From Strongylocentrotus purpuratus (lineage: Eukaryota > Echinodermata > Echinoidea > Camarodonta > Strongylocentrotidae): a stretch of 64,000 nucleotides of DNA. The notes beneath the pieces were generated by a model that saw only the letters and a list, made by a program, of their open reading frames with translations, made no database searches and had not been told where the DNA came from. The translations under genes were made by a program, and so were the position numbers. Location of the stretch: the NCBI RefSeq assembly GCF_000002235.5, contig NW_022145539.1, forward strand, positions 1,129,501-1,193,500, given 5' to 3'. This document shows, piece by piece, positions 43,181 to 54,504 of this stretch (position 1 is the stretch's first letter; every line of letters starts with the position of its first letter).

Positions 43181-45480
43181 GCCATATTGCTGTTCTTCGC
43201 AATGCCAAGAGAAATTATTACAGTGGTTTGCTAGCTGAGAACAGCAATAACACTAGTAAAACGTGGAACATCATAAATGAATTACTATCTGGGAGAAATA
43301 AAGGGAACAAAGGTACTAAGGTAGAAAAACTTATAAGGCGTATTAATGGAAATGATAGAGTTCTAACAACTGAATCTGAAATTGCCAATGAATTTAATGA
43401 TTTCTTTGTAAACATCGGTCCAAATCTAGCATCAGCAATACCAAATGTACCCACATTATTTGAAGATTATTTGAATAATAGTGTTGAGCAATCCCTTTTT
43501 TGGAAACCGGTCAGTATGAAGGAAGTTCATGACCACATGTTGGCTCTAGACGAGAAGAAAGCTTGTGGTTACGATAACATTCCAGTACGCCTGATTAAGG
43601 ATGGTGCATCTATTTTGGCTGAACCATTAAGACATATCTTCAATCTTTCATTGAAAACAGGAAATTTCCCCGATCAAATGAAAATTGCTAAAGTCAGTCC
43701 ACTGTTTAAAAAAGGTAATAAACATGAAACAGGGAATTATAGACCCATTTCTGTCTTACCAATTTAAAGTAAAGTAAATTTAAAGGGTAAAGTATTAGAA
43801 AAAATAGTTAATGCTCGATTGACCAGTTTTCTAGAAACGCATGCCATTTTATATCACCATCAGTACGGTTTTAGGAAAAAGTATAGTACTAAATTATCAT
43901 TAATTAATCTTATGAATACGGTATTGAAAAGTATAGACGAAGGATGTGTTACGCTTGGTGTGTTTCTTGACTTTCAAAAGGCTTTTGACACAATAAACCA
44001 TAACATATTATTTAAAAATCTATCACATTATGGTATCAGAGGACATGCACTGAAATGGCTCGAAAGCTATCTTAGTGACAGAATGCAGTTTGTGAAATAC
44101 AAAGAGTCATCATCAGAAAGTAGATATATCAAATGCGGTGTACCACAAGGTTCTGTCTTAGGACCAACTCTGTTTTTAATCTATATAAATGACTTGCCAA
44201 CTGTGACAAATTATTCAATTTCAGACTATTTGCAGATGATTCTAATATTTTTCATACTTTTCCCAAAGGTGTAGATCAAATAGATGAGTGTGAAGTAAAT
44301 GAAAATTTAAAATCAATACAGAATTGGTGCACTGCAAATAAGCTTACTATCAATGCGTCAAAAACCAATTTCATGTTCTTCAGTAGTCGTAGAAGAAAGG
44401 CTGTGCTTACAGGGAGATTAAAAATATCTGGGGCAGAATTAAGAGAAGTGGAGGAAGCGACATTTGTTGGCATTACCATTGACAGACATTTTACATGGAA
44501 TTCACATATAAAATCTGTTAATGACTGTATACGGAGAAAGGTCGGTATCCTCTTTAAATTACGGCACTTTGTCCCTAAACATATATTGATACTGTTGTAT
44601 AAAGCTCTTATACAGCCACATATTACATATGGCATCGAGGTTTGGGGTAGTACTTATAAATCACACTTGAATTGTATATTTTATACTCAAAAGATGGCTG
44701 TACGTGCTATAACTTTCAAGTCACATCGTTCTCATACTAATGCACATGACCTCAAATTGTTGAATGTTTTTAAATTGCATAAATTATCTATTTGTACTTT
44801 TGTGTTTGATTTGATAAATGAACGATTACCTCATTCCTTAAAACATTATTGCAGTATGATACAACATGAATATTCCACAAGACAAAAAACGGGTCGACAA
44901 TTACGTATCCCTTTATTCAAAACAGACCAAGGAAAGTTTTCTGTTTCGTTTGTTGGAAGTAATTTTTGGAATATGCTTCCTACTGATCTAAGAATTGAGA
45001 GATCAAGAACCTCTTTTCGTAAAAAACTTACAAAATTACTCTTAAGTGAAAACCACGAATCATAACCTCGTAACTATATAGTTGTATATAGTAACCAGTT
45101 TCAATGTTAATATTATACACCAATCTTATTTATAAGATTTGGAAACCCATCATGTATTTTAAAATTAACTTTATTTTAGGCTTTAGATAACGAGAGTCAG
45201 ACTCGACTAGCACATGTGCTATGTTTGACTCTATTTTACCATCGATCACAAACTCATTGTAAATAGTCATTTATTGTTTTACTCTTGAAGCAAAGTTTAC
45301 TTTATCTTTGTCATAATGTACATGTATATCGCTGTAGAACATGTATTTTTTATAATTCATGTCATGCATTTATGTTATATTGACATTATCATTGTACATT
45401 TTTATCTTTTGTTTCAATGTTTTCAATGATGGTGAATAAATAAATTCAATTCAATTCAAATAAATAAATTCAATTCAAAA
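43180..45480 (+). mobile_element. CR1/Jockey-group LINE, 5'-truncated, right arm only
   Basis: Three consecutive frames cover the reverse transcriptase and C-terminus: 43180-43767 (ending NYRPISVLPI), 43819-44274 (VFLDFQKAFDTINHNILF, CGVPQGSVLGPTLFLIYIND) and 44373-45065 (KLTINASKTNFMFFSSRRRK, YKALIQPHITYGIEVWGSTY). A short insertion after VLPI and a frameshift just before FADDSNIF break the frame, so it is young but dead. The 3' end is an AATTCAATTCAA tail. The left arm lacks it. Confidence 0.8.
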
Positions 45481-45504
45481 ATAAATTCAATTCAATTATT
45501 AGTA

Positions 45505-45702
45505 TTATGTGTCAATCATGTCATGTACATGTTATGCATAGGCATTATTATTATTATGTATCAATCATGTCATGTACATGTTATGCATAGGCATTATTAT
45601 TATTATGTATCAACCATGTCATGTACATATTATGCATAGGCATTATTATTATTATGTGCCAATCATGTCATATACATGTTATGCATAGGCATTATTATTT
45701 TA
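45505..45702 (+). repeat. Four tandem 49-bp units
   Basis: CAATCATGTCATGTACATGT followed by TATGCATAGGCATTATTATT recurs at 45513, 45562, 45611 and 45660. The block directly follows the LINE tail and is absent from the left arm, so it arrived with, or grew after, the LINE. Confidence 0.8.
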
Positions 45703-45760
45703 ATCACTATGAACAGGCCGGACAAAATGACAAATGACTTCATATAATTATATGATCTAT

Positions 45761-46137
45761 ATTTGTTTTTTGGTTGTCATCGAAGTTTTGGCGCATGCAA
45801 TAAGGAGGGACAACGGTATTAAAGGGATTACATTTGGAAAATCTGAAATTAGGCAAGTGTTATATGCAGATGATATGACAATATTTTTGAAAGATATTGA
45901 TTCGGTTAGAAGGTTGCAATATATTTTTGAATCATTTGAAAAAAAATAGTGGTCTTAAAGTGAATAAAACAAAGACACATTTTATGTGGATGGGTGAAGA
46001 TTAAAACAAACCTGATGGGCCTTTATTTGGAAATTTGGTTAAGGAAATACACATTTTAGGGGTTAGTTATTCATTAAATCGGAGATTAAAAGTAAAATAT
46101 AAAAAAATGCTTCTATGGTGGAAACAAAGAGATTTAA
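45761..46137 (+). mobile_element. L1-like LINE (right copy), second segment
   Basis: The frame reads AHAIRRDNGIKGITFGKSEI and RQVLYADDMTIFLKDIDSVR, the YADD catalytic motif of an L1/Tx1-type reverse transcriptase. NKTKTHFMWMGED follows after a frame slip. It is cut at the TAA target site by the next element and resumes at 50563. Confidence 0.75.
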
Positions 46138-46689
46138 GGCGCCTTGAATTAATTCTCATGTGCGAGAAGCTGCAGCCTTTTAACCTGAGAGCGCATGCAT
46201 GAAAACTGTATTGAGCTAACTCGGATGCGCGATTTGCCCACGAAAAGCCGCATTGTGTGTGTCTGAAGACCGTGACGTCTTTTTCAAGCCAGAAAAACCA
46301 CGATTAATTTTCAACCCATTGAAAGATTCGTCATACTTATTTAGCTCCCTCTGCGGTTAAACTAAATTATTTTATCTTAGCTTGAGTTCGTGTCTAATTA
46401 GCACTGTACTCTGTATGTTTGGAATGGATCATCATGCACAATCAAAACACCGTTTAAAAGGGTTGTTTACAAATAATAAGACCTGTTTAAAAAATTCAAC
46501 AAGCTGTTGTATTGTAATGAACTGTTAGCATTTTAAACAACGTTTTATCTGTGTATATACATGTAATAATAATAATGATAATAATAATAATAGCCTAATA
46601 GTCACTCCAAATTTTATTAAACCGAAACGGAAATTCTTTATGCCCAATTGATCGTGAGCTCGGCAGCCACTGAGCAGCGCCAGATCGAC

Positions 46690-46800
46690 GTTGCTCTATC
46701 CCTTATTGTTGAACGCCAAACAAGGTAGCAACAACTCCCATCTTTTAACGTCTTTTGGTATGACGCGGCCGGGGTTCGAACCCACGACCTCCCGAATGAA
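46690..46800 (-). mobile_element. tRNA-derived SINE fragment
   Basis: The minus strand shows GGGAGGTCGTGGGTTCGAAC, a clear B box, then CCGGCCGCGTCATACCAAAA and GTTGTTGCTACCTTG. The A-box side is missing. Confidence 0.55.
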
Positions 46801-47924
46801 TATTTAAAAAGTAGATTTTTTTCGGGAGGTAACTTGGAGGTGTCAATCTAGACACACGGGTTATGGGAGCCCCATTGAAATTTAATTCTCCAGCAATTCA
46901 TGGAAATAAAGACTAGTGTTTTTTTCTCTCTCTCGCCGGTATAAACAATTGCGTGCTGGCCATAAAGCCAATATGTTGATTCATGAATTCCTGTTTGGAG
47001 ACTATGCTATTCTATTGTCATTTAACTCATAGAGGCAAAACACATTTTACGGAAGGTTTTAAATATTTTGTTTTCTTTGGACTTGGTATAAGGCCCTCTC
47101 CAAAGAAAATATTTTCTCTTGCTCCTGTTCATCTCTTTTCCTCCCTCTCTTCCCTTTCTCTCTCTTTTCTCCCTCTCTGTTGTTTCTTCACTGGCCACCC
47201 ATTATGGGTGCAGTCTGCCTCCCTATCCGCATTCTGCTCCGTGCCCCCCCCCCCCCCTCCCGCCGTACGCTAGTGTTTCTCCGGCTTATTATTATCATTA
47301 TAATCATCATATTATTATTATTATCATTATTTAGATGGTGAGGGTGATAAATAATGAAAGGAAAGCAATGAATTATAAAAATTCGTTTGTAATCGTTTAG
47401 AAATTTGGGTTGATTTTACTCTTCCATTCAATAAATCTCATTAAAATGTGAAAACTACACTCATGATTTTTTTTTAGCTCCATAATCTCCCCCGTCAGGT
47501 TGCTCACTGGGGCGATTGCAAAATTAAAAGTCGCCCCTGTAGAATTATGAAATAAAGATTATCTTTTCTTATATAACTTCAACACAAAATGAGTTTCAAT
47601 TTTCAAACCTTAAACCAATGAAATGGAACTTAGATGGCGCTTTCTCTCCCATCTCTATGTATTACCGATACAAACAACGGAAGCTCGCAGTGCAGCTAAT
47701 GCGGCCGTCAGCAGTCGCTATACTGCGCAGGTAGTACCGATGTGCACGCTGACGCCCAATATCTGCTGGAGCTGGAGACGATCGCGCAAGGACTGAAACA
47801 TGGAGAAGTTTTTCGTTGTGAAAAGAATCCTCTGAAATATGGTTGTTCTAAAAGAACAACAAATAATGTAACTCGACCAATAAATAAATATTGAGAAGAA
47901 GATCAGCAAAGATGTTGCAGGGAC

Positions 47925-48660
47925 GTTTCGTTGTACCGTTCTCAAAAAATAATCCTCGTCTGAATTCATTTTACCCCCCCCCCCCGTCCGCGCAAAGCGC
48001 GGAAGCTTTGACGTTTCATTAAATCAGTAGAGAAAGAAGACGAAAATATGAAAATATTATTTTGCCTTGATTATGAAAAATTGAAAATTGTATCAGTGTT
48101 AAATAGGGAGAAGAAAAGGGGAGGAAATTAATCAAAACAAACATTGAAGAATCCAACTCAGTATTCTTTCGTGATGCATACGAATGAAAGTACATAAAAA
48201 GGTGAAATAATAAATTGAAGAGCGATGATAAATCAATTCTTTGACGTTGATTGATTGAAGAAAAAAATAATGAAACAATATGGTCTGAGGGTCATATATC
48301 TTCAAATATTAGAAAGTTTCATCCACCACCGTGTTGTTGAACACTATTTGCAATTTAATTTTAATGCGGTGACTTGTCGGTTACGAGCAGAAGGTCATTT
48401 CAGGCTTCTATATTCTATAATACTATCAACAGATATCTGGATATAGACACTTCAAGCTACGAGTCAGAAAGTATATCATCATCTCACAGAATTCTACCCG
48501 AACACCGCATCGAAATTCTTTTCACCCTTTTTTTTTCTTCTTCCTCTTTTTTGGTCCCTTTTAGCTCTTGTTGGCGGGAAAATTGCAACTGATATCCCCC
48601 TTCTTTTCTTTACTTCTTCCTTAATTTTCCTTCCCTTTATCTCCTCTTCAGTGACTGGTC
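47925..48660 (+). repeat. Modules shared with the 7.7-kb element
   Basis: 47930-48030 is one satellite unit (CGTTGTACCGTTCTC, poly-C, CGCGCAAAGCGCGGAAGC, TTCATTAAATCAGTAGAG). 48540-48640 has TTGTTGGCGGGAAAATTGCA and CTGATATCCCCCTTCTTTTC, the minisatellite of the 7.7-kb element's arms (compare 12257-12300). The link suggests co-mobilisation or gene conversion between unrelated elements. Confidence 0.7.
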
Positions 48661-49341
48661 CCTCAGAAATTAGTGCTAAGCCAGTCACTGAGAATTCATG
48701 ATTTCAACAGATGCCTGTTAGTGCATTGTACATTCGATTTTTCTTCACATTTCATTTAAAAATCTTTTCATATTTGATAAATATGGTGCATTGGCATATG
48801 GGCTATGGTTGGAGCGTTGGATGCGTTGAACAGCGTTGGTGTATTATGTGGATTTATTATATTCATATTCTGAATATTTTCAACGAATTGAATAATATTG
48901 AAAAGGATGCAATTCATGGTTGTACTCGATAATTCTCACTTAACATATTCTCTGTCTCTCTGTCTCTCTCCCTATCTTGCATAAAGAAAATATGAAAATA
49001 ATATTTTGCCTTGATTATGAAAAATTGAAAATTGTATCAGGGTTAAATAGGGAGAAGGAAAAGGGAGGAAATTAATCAAAACAAACATTGAAGAATCCAA
49101 TTCAGTGTTCTTTCGTGATGCATAAGAATGAAAGTACATACAAAGGTGAAATAATAAATTGCAGAGCGATGATAAATCAATTCTTTGACGTTGATTGATT
49201 GAATAAAAAATAATGAAACAATATGGTCTGAGGGTCATATATCTTCGAATATTAGAAAGTTTCATCCACCATCGTGTTGTTGAACACTATTTGCAATTTA
49301 ATTTTAATGCGGTGACTTGTCGGTTACGAGCAGAAGGTCAT
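48043..49341 (+). repeat. 350-bp direct duplication inside the 4.4-kb element
   Basis: 48043-48395 and 48987-49341 are nearly identical (GAAAATATGAAAAT... to CGAGCAGAAGGTCAT). The ~590 bp between them carry the shared minisatellite block and (TC)n. The 63- and 84-codon frames in the two copies are the same frame and have no known motif. Confidence 0.75.
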
Positions 49342-50562
49342 GCAAGCACCTACCTCATAATCTGCTCCTCTATTGTTCGAGTTTATAACCATGACAACGA
49401 ACTCTACCTTTGGCCACGTTCATTGTTCCTATTAAGTAACATAGATGTAGATAGGCCTCAGACATAACTCTTTTCGTATAATCATTCTATATACCGGTAG
49501 GTCTAAAATGCTTTCAAATATTTTGTGTCGTTTTTGTTTGTATATACTTTGTCAATATACTTACACACTATTATTGTGAAAATTTGCCAATACTACCAAA
49601 CTATTACGTTTTCCCTATCATCTTCCGCTCTAGAATCCTACTATTTATTTACTTTTTTTATTTGTTGGGTCCTGCTCATATTGTTCTTGTCTCTCTCTCT
49701 TCAAGATTTGTTCTGTTTTTGTAGGGGTATTTAAGCTGTTAATTTTTGTATAAATTAACAAGAAATCGTTATTCTTTCTCTTATAATGTTGTCCACCTTC
49801 TTCTATGGATAACCCTTTTGTGCTAAAGTATAATGTTCGATGTATATAACTTCTGTCAATAACATACAATGAACGTATAATTTTATTTTGATGCAACAGA
49901 TATTTTTATTTTTTAATTTAGGAGTACGTCGAATTGTGATCTCATTTAAAACCTTTGTACACGGCACGCGCGGGTACAGCGTACGATGCATGAGCCTTGG
50001 CCTCATATGGTCATTGACGCCTTTACATGGTAACGGGCCTATTATTGAAAAGCTTATATATAGGATTTCCCGGCCAAATTCGCGCGTTTGTCATTCGAAT
50101 TCATTTACTTTGCATTTAAGTTAGCGCAGATCGGCTTTGCTATGCCAATTATCATTCAATTTTCCAGTTTTTGTATTTAATTTAGAATTTTGGTCGAAGG
50201 GTTTGATGGATCTGTCATTCAATTTAGAAACTGCTCAACTAGCATTTAAATTAATCGTCACTTGTCGAGGCGTCATTTTTATCATTCAAATTAGCACTTG
50301 TCATTCGTATTCGAATTATGTTTATTCAATTAGGAATGTTAGGGGGAAAAAATGCAACACACGTTTACAGTTTGAAGAAAAAAAACTATTAAATGCACGA
50401 TTTGCCATAATGGTCTTTTGTGTTAGGCCAAATAAAAAAAAAACATGTTTAGACTCCTGTTTTTTCGAATAGAGAGTTTCGGACGATTGTGGCTTTCACG
50501 CAAACTAGGCCGCGTTGCATAAAGCCGCGTGATTACTGCCACTCGAATTGATCCAAGGCGCC

Positions 50563-51240
50563 TAACTATTATGGGTAAAATACATTAGCTATTACTTATG
50601 CGCTTTCAAAATTAAATTATATTTCATCTCTCGTTATTGTCCCTCATTGGGTATACAAAGAAGTTGCAAACATTTCATTTGAATTTATATGGAGGGGGAA
50701 AGATCGAACTAAACGGGAAATAATGTATCAGGATTATGACTTTGGAGGATTAGGAATGATTAATTTTGAAACGTCCGTTAAAATACAGCGCTTAATATGG
50801 AAAAACGTCTTTTATATGGAGAGAAACATTTAATAGATTAGATTCATTAGATTTATTTTTTTGTGATTATGATTTAAAAAAGATTAAACCCGTTTTAGAT
50901 ATTCCACCATACTATATGGAAATGTTGCAAGCATGGCTAGAGACAAGTAATTTAAGATATTTGGAGGGTTATATTAATCTAATTATTTTTAATAATCGGA
51001 ATATATGTATAAATGGAAAGACTATATTTGATAGATACTTGTTTGAAGGAGGGATTTTTCAATGAAAGTGATGCCTACAGCATGTATTACGTTGGGATTA
51101 GCAGAGTGACAGAATGAATTGAATGTATCAAATGAAATGCATTGCCAATGCTTTTGTAGAAGAAAAGTCGCACACGCACACACACGCGCGCATACATGTT
51201 CGTTGATATTTGATATTCGATATTTGATATGTGTGCCGGG
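50563..51240 (+). mobile_element. L1-like LINE (right copy), third segment and 3' end
   Basis: C-terminal residues YEDYDFGGLGMINFETSVKIQR-like (50725-50795) and KPVLDIPPYYMEMLQAW (50885 on) match the left copy. The 3' end is unclear; TTTGATATTCGATATTTGAT at about 51210 and a (CA)n run mark the edge. 51240-51850 is AT-rich and ends in the mariner-like terminus at 51508-51537. Confidence 0.65.
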
Positions 51241-51867
51241 CATGATTAAATGTGTAAATGATGTTATTTGGATCTGCAAAAACCGATTTCAAACCCAAAT
51301 CCCAACTGTTTTATTTAAACATCACATAAGCAACTTTGGCGCAAATCGATGTTTGCACTCTCGCAAATAATGCCTCCTGTTCATCCAAGCGTGAACACAT
51401 ACTACACAAAAAAGATACCTAATGATTTGGGATAAAACACTCTTTCATAAGATATATAATAATTTACTGTTCATAGATGATTTTAAAAATAATTAGCAAT
51501 TTTCAAGGTGTAAACTTTTTTTTTGACTTACACTGTATGCCGATGTGGCTGATCGGCAAGTTTGACAGTAAACTAACAATTTAAATTGTTTAATTATTCT
51601 TTTGAACATCGGTAAGTTGAAGGGAAAATGGTATTTCACTGCTATTTAGGTGTCAACAATTGTCACTAAAGTACTGATTTTTAGTGAAATCAGTTGAGTT
51701 TTGTACAGTGGTGTTTGAAATGTTGAGAATCAATAGCACAGCAAGTAATACACAGCCATGATAGTAATGCAGCTATGTGATAGTAATTAAAGGTTAAATG
51801 ATTGTAAATAAGGTTAAGTTTTTTCTGCCAACCTCCTCCCTGCTAATGCTTTAACTCGACATTAATT

Positions 51868-52760
51868 TTGCCCTACTTAAATTATGGTATTATTGTTTGT
51901 GGTAATACAAACGATTCTTATCTTCATAGAATACTACTTCTACCAAAAAAAGCTATGCGTGTTATTTGTAGCACTTCCTTGAGATCCCATACTGATGTTT
52001 TTTTTGCTGAAAATAATGTGTTGAAAATAAATGATTTATTTCGTTATAGCCTCGGTCAGTTTATGTACCAGTTAAATAATAATACGCTACCTTCAGTCTT
52101 CAATTTAATATTCATCAAAAATAAAACAATTCACAAATACCCTACGCGCCAATCTGACGAATTCCATCTGCCATTAACTAGAACTTTACTGGCTCCATAT
52201 TCACTTACGCAGGCCCGAAGGTATGGACCATTCTTGATGTTAGAATCAAGAATGCCCCCAGCTTAAATTATTTTAAATTCAAATTAAAAAGATCTTTTTG
52301 CGTGATTATCAAGCGTCAGCTCTTCCTCATTAAATTTATTTCACTCAATAAAATACTTTTTTTATATTTTGATTCATTTTGTACTGGCCATCCGTATTCC
52401 AGTCGGTCCGTGTAGTGTTGTGTGTGTTATAGGTGAGAGTACTGCCCTCTCTCGTCCTTGTCTCTCTTCTTTCCCTGTCCCTTTCACTACTTCTTTGTTA
52501 TGTTTATTTGGTTTATGTACTTGTGTGTTCCTTTCTTATTGATATATATTATTTTTGCAACTATAAGTTATAGGGGGCTGCAATCTACAAGCCTAGCTTT
52601 TCAGCAGTCCTCTCCATGACCAACCTGTTTTATATGCCTGTTGTACATTGTGGACCATTACAAATATATTGTTAAGTTTCATTGTTTTACTATGTACAAT
52701 GCAATCCATTGTGCTTTATTTATTTTGTTGGAAATGGAAATAAACGATATGAAATGAAAT
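51868..52760 (+). mobile_element. LINE 3' fragment (CR1/Jockey-group, right copy)
   Basis: A 132-codon frame (51868-52266) reads MPYLNYGIIVCGNTNDSYLH, PKKAMRVICSTSLRSHTDVF and LPSVFNLIFIKNKTIHKYPT, the usual C-terminal region. The 3' UTR ends at GGAAATAAACGATATGAAAT. It is the intact partner of 35925-36860. Confidence 0.7.
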
Positions 52761-52871
52761 AAAATTTGTGGATATAAACAATGAACACAAATAAGAGGGG
52801 AACACATGCATACAGATACAAGAGAAACAAAACTAAACTACTTGAAACTACCTCTGCCGACTGTGACAACA

Positions 52872-53512
52872 AGCCCCAGGGGTCTCAGTCACATAGAAAT
52901 ATGTTTTCCAGACATCCTCTAAGCGAGGATTTCTCCTGAAGCCAAAATACACCCTTAATGAGGATTTCGCGTGTTTCACAAAAGTGTACTCCTAAACAAG
53001 TATTGTAAAAGTGTAACCCCGGCCTTGAGCATTTTGAAGTGTGCGATAGGGATTACCAATTAAGTTGTAGACAATGTACAAAATAAAATTTAAAAAATTG
53101 CGCTTCAGATGTAAACATCTGTTCCAGTATAGGAGCAATATCATCTACCTTTCCACTTCCAAGTGGCATTGGTTTTAATGCAGAGCCCCCATATGACCTT
53201 GGCTTCGAGAAAAAAAATGATTACATTTCGTCGTCGTCGTAAACCCCGGTCGTAAACAAGCAATTCACATGCTGGTACGGAAATTATAGTGGTTTCCGAA
53301 GGTTATAGATAACCAGCTTCCAGACCAGCTTTAAATTCGGAGTCGGGAGCTAGAAAATTACCCCTAAACGCGTACAGCAGTATTTTGTAAACTACCCTTT
53401 TTCTTGAAAATTGACGTTTTTTAACCAATTAACAATCTGATAAAACACCCCTTTATACGCGTTTTCTTGGTCACGCATGCTTACAGTATTTATATTTGAC
53501 TGAGACCCTTGA
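52872..53512. mobile_element. hAT-like MITE (right copy)
   Basis: CCCCAGGGGTCTCAGTCA at 52874 and its worn complement (TGACTGAGACCCTTGATG) at 53500 are the mirror of 35126-35819. The outer end has decayed at two or three positions. Confidence 0.65.
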
Positions 53513-53549
53513 TGCTACAAGCTACTGAACCACTGCAGGGGCCCGTTTC

Positions 53550-53690
53550 ATAAAACTTGTTATCTATAACAAATGCTAAATTTCTATGACAAATTTGGTC
53601 TCAGCCATTCAGATGCGGCCATGATTTCAGTAGCTTATAACAGTAGCTTGTAACTTGTTATTGATATCAAGTTTTACGAAACAGGGTCCT
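53550..53690. mobile_element. ~150-bp palindromic MITE (right copy)
   Basis: GGGGCCCGTTTCATAAAACT and the facing AAGTTTTACGAAACAGGGTCC are the mirror of 34951-35102. Confidence 0.65.
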
Positions 53691-53799
53691 GAACTTCCAC
53701 AAATCTGAGGTGAACCTTGTACTGCTTTGCAATGGGTTAACCAAAATTTTAACAATCATATTTTCTGAAGTGTCGGTCAATTATCTGAAAAAACTTATT

Positions 53800-54504
53800 A
53801 TATTTCTTACAACAGCTTGACATACAGGTATATTCACATACAGGTATTCGTAAGAGCATCCTCATAGCATCATTATAGGCTACCGTGAGCTTCTTTAAAG
53901 GCCCACTGCTCTTTTTATACCAGCTTTATACCTACTCAAAAGATGTGTAGTATATAACGGTGTACAATTAGCTCGAACTAATTCAACCTTAACTTTAAGA
54001 TAGCACATATGAAACTTTATGCACGATGTGTTACCCTGTGCATAATGTTTACGAAACTGTCAATAAATATATCTCTATTATCACACATATCCTCGGTTAA
54101 ATAATGACCTAGGTGCTTAGCCTCTTTACAAACATCAAGTTTAGCACCACACAAATACAAATCTGGAAATACCAACTTACAGTGTTCTTTACAATGCACA
54201 ATCATAACGTGATTCTTTTACGCATTACATTTAACATCATTTTCTATACCAAACTGAGAACAAACATTTAGCAGGCTCTGTAAACCTGCAGATGATGGAC
54301 TAAAAATAAAAAATCATCATAAGCATAAATTAAATGATTAACTTTGGTACTACCAACAGAACAGCCAGTACTACGGTTATTCCATTTTACAGGTAAATCA
54401 TCCAAATACAAATTAAATACGTATGGAAACAAATATACCTCCTTGCCGAACACCATTATTAACATAAAATGTGCCAGAGAGACAGTTACCTCCATCTCAC
54501 CGAG
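53800..54504 (-). mobile_element. LINE reverse-transcriptase fragment (right copy)
   Basis: Minus-strand pieces HFMLIMVFGKEV/PYVFNLYLDDLPVKWNNRST (54495-54268) and LYLCGAKLDVCKEAKHLGHY (54205-54017) mirror the left copy. The TTAA site occupied in the left arm is empty here. A catalytic YADD would be expected; the sequence reads YAYDDF, so it is dead. Confidence 0.65.

Larger units (their letters stand above)
46138..50562. mobile_element. 4.4-kb TAA-flanked element (PIF/Harbinger-like, no transposase), right arm only
   Basis: Ends GGCGCCTTGAATTAATTC and, from the right, GGCGCCTTGGATCAATTC are inverted, with TAA at 46135-46137 and 50563-50565. The left arm shows the empty site (GATTTAACTATT, around 41020-41031 reversed). 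The interior has a SINE, C-rich and (TTA)n stretches, one unit of the 113-bp satellite, a purine/pyrimidine block shared with the 7.7-kb element and a 350-bp internal duplication. No transposase frame is visible, so it is non-autonomous. The first two bases inside each end need confirming. Confidence 0.75.
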
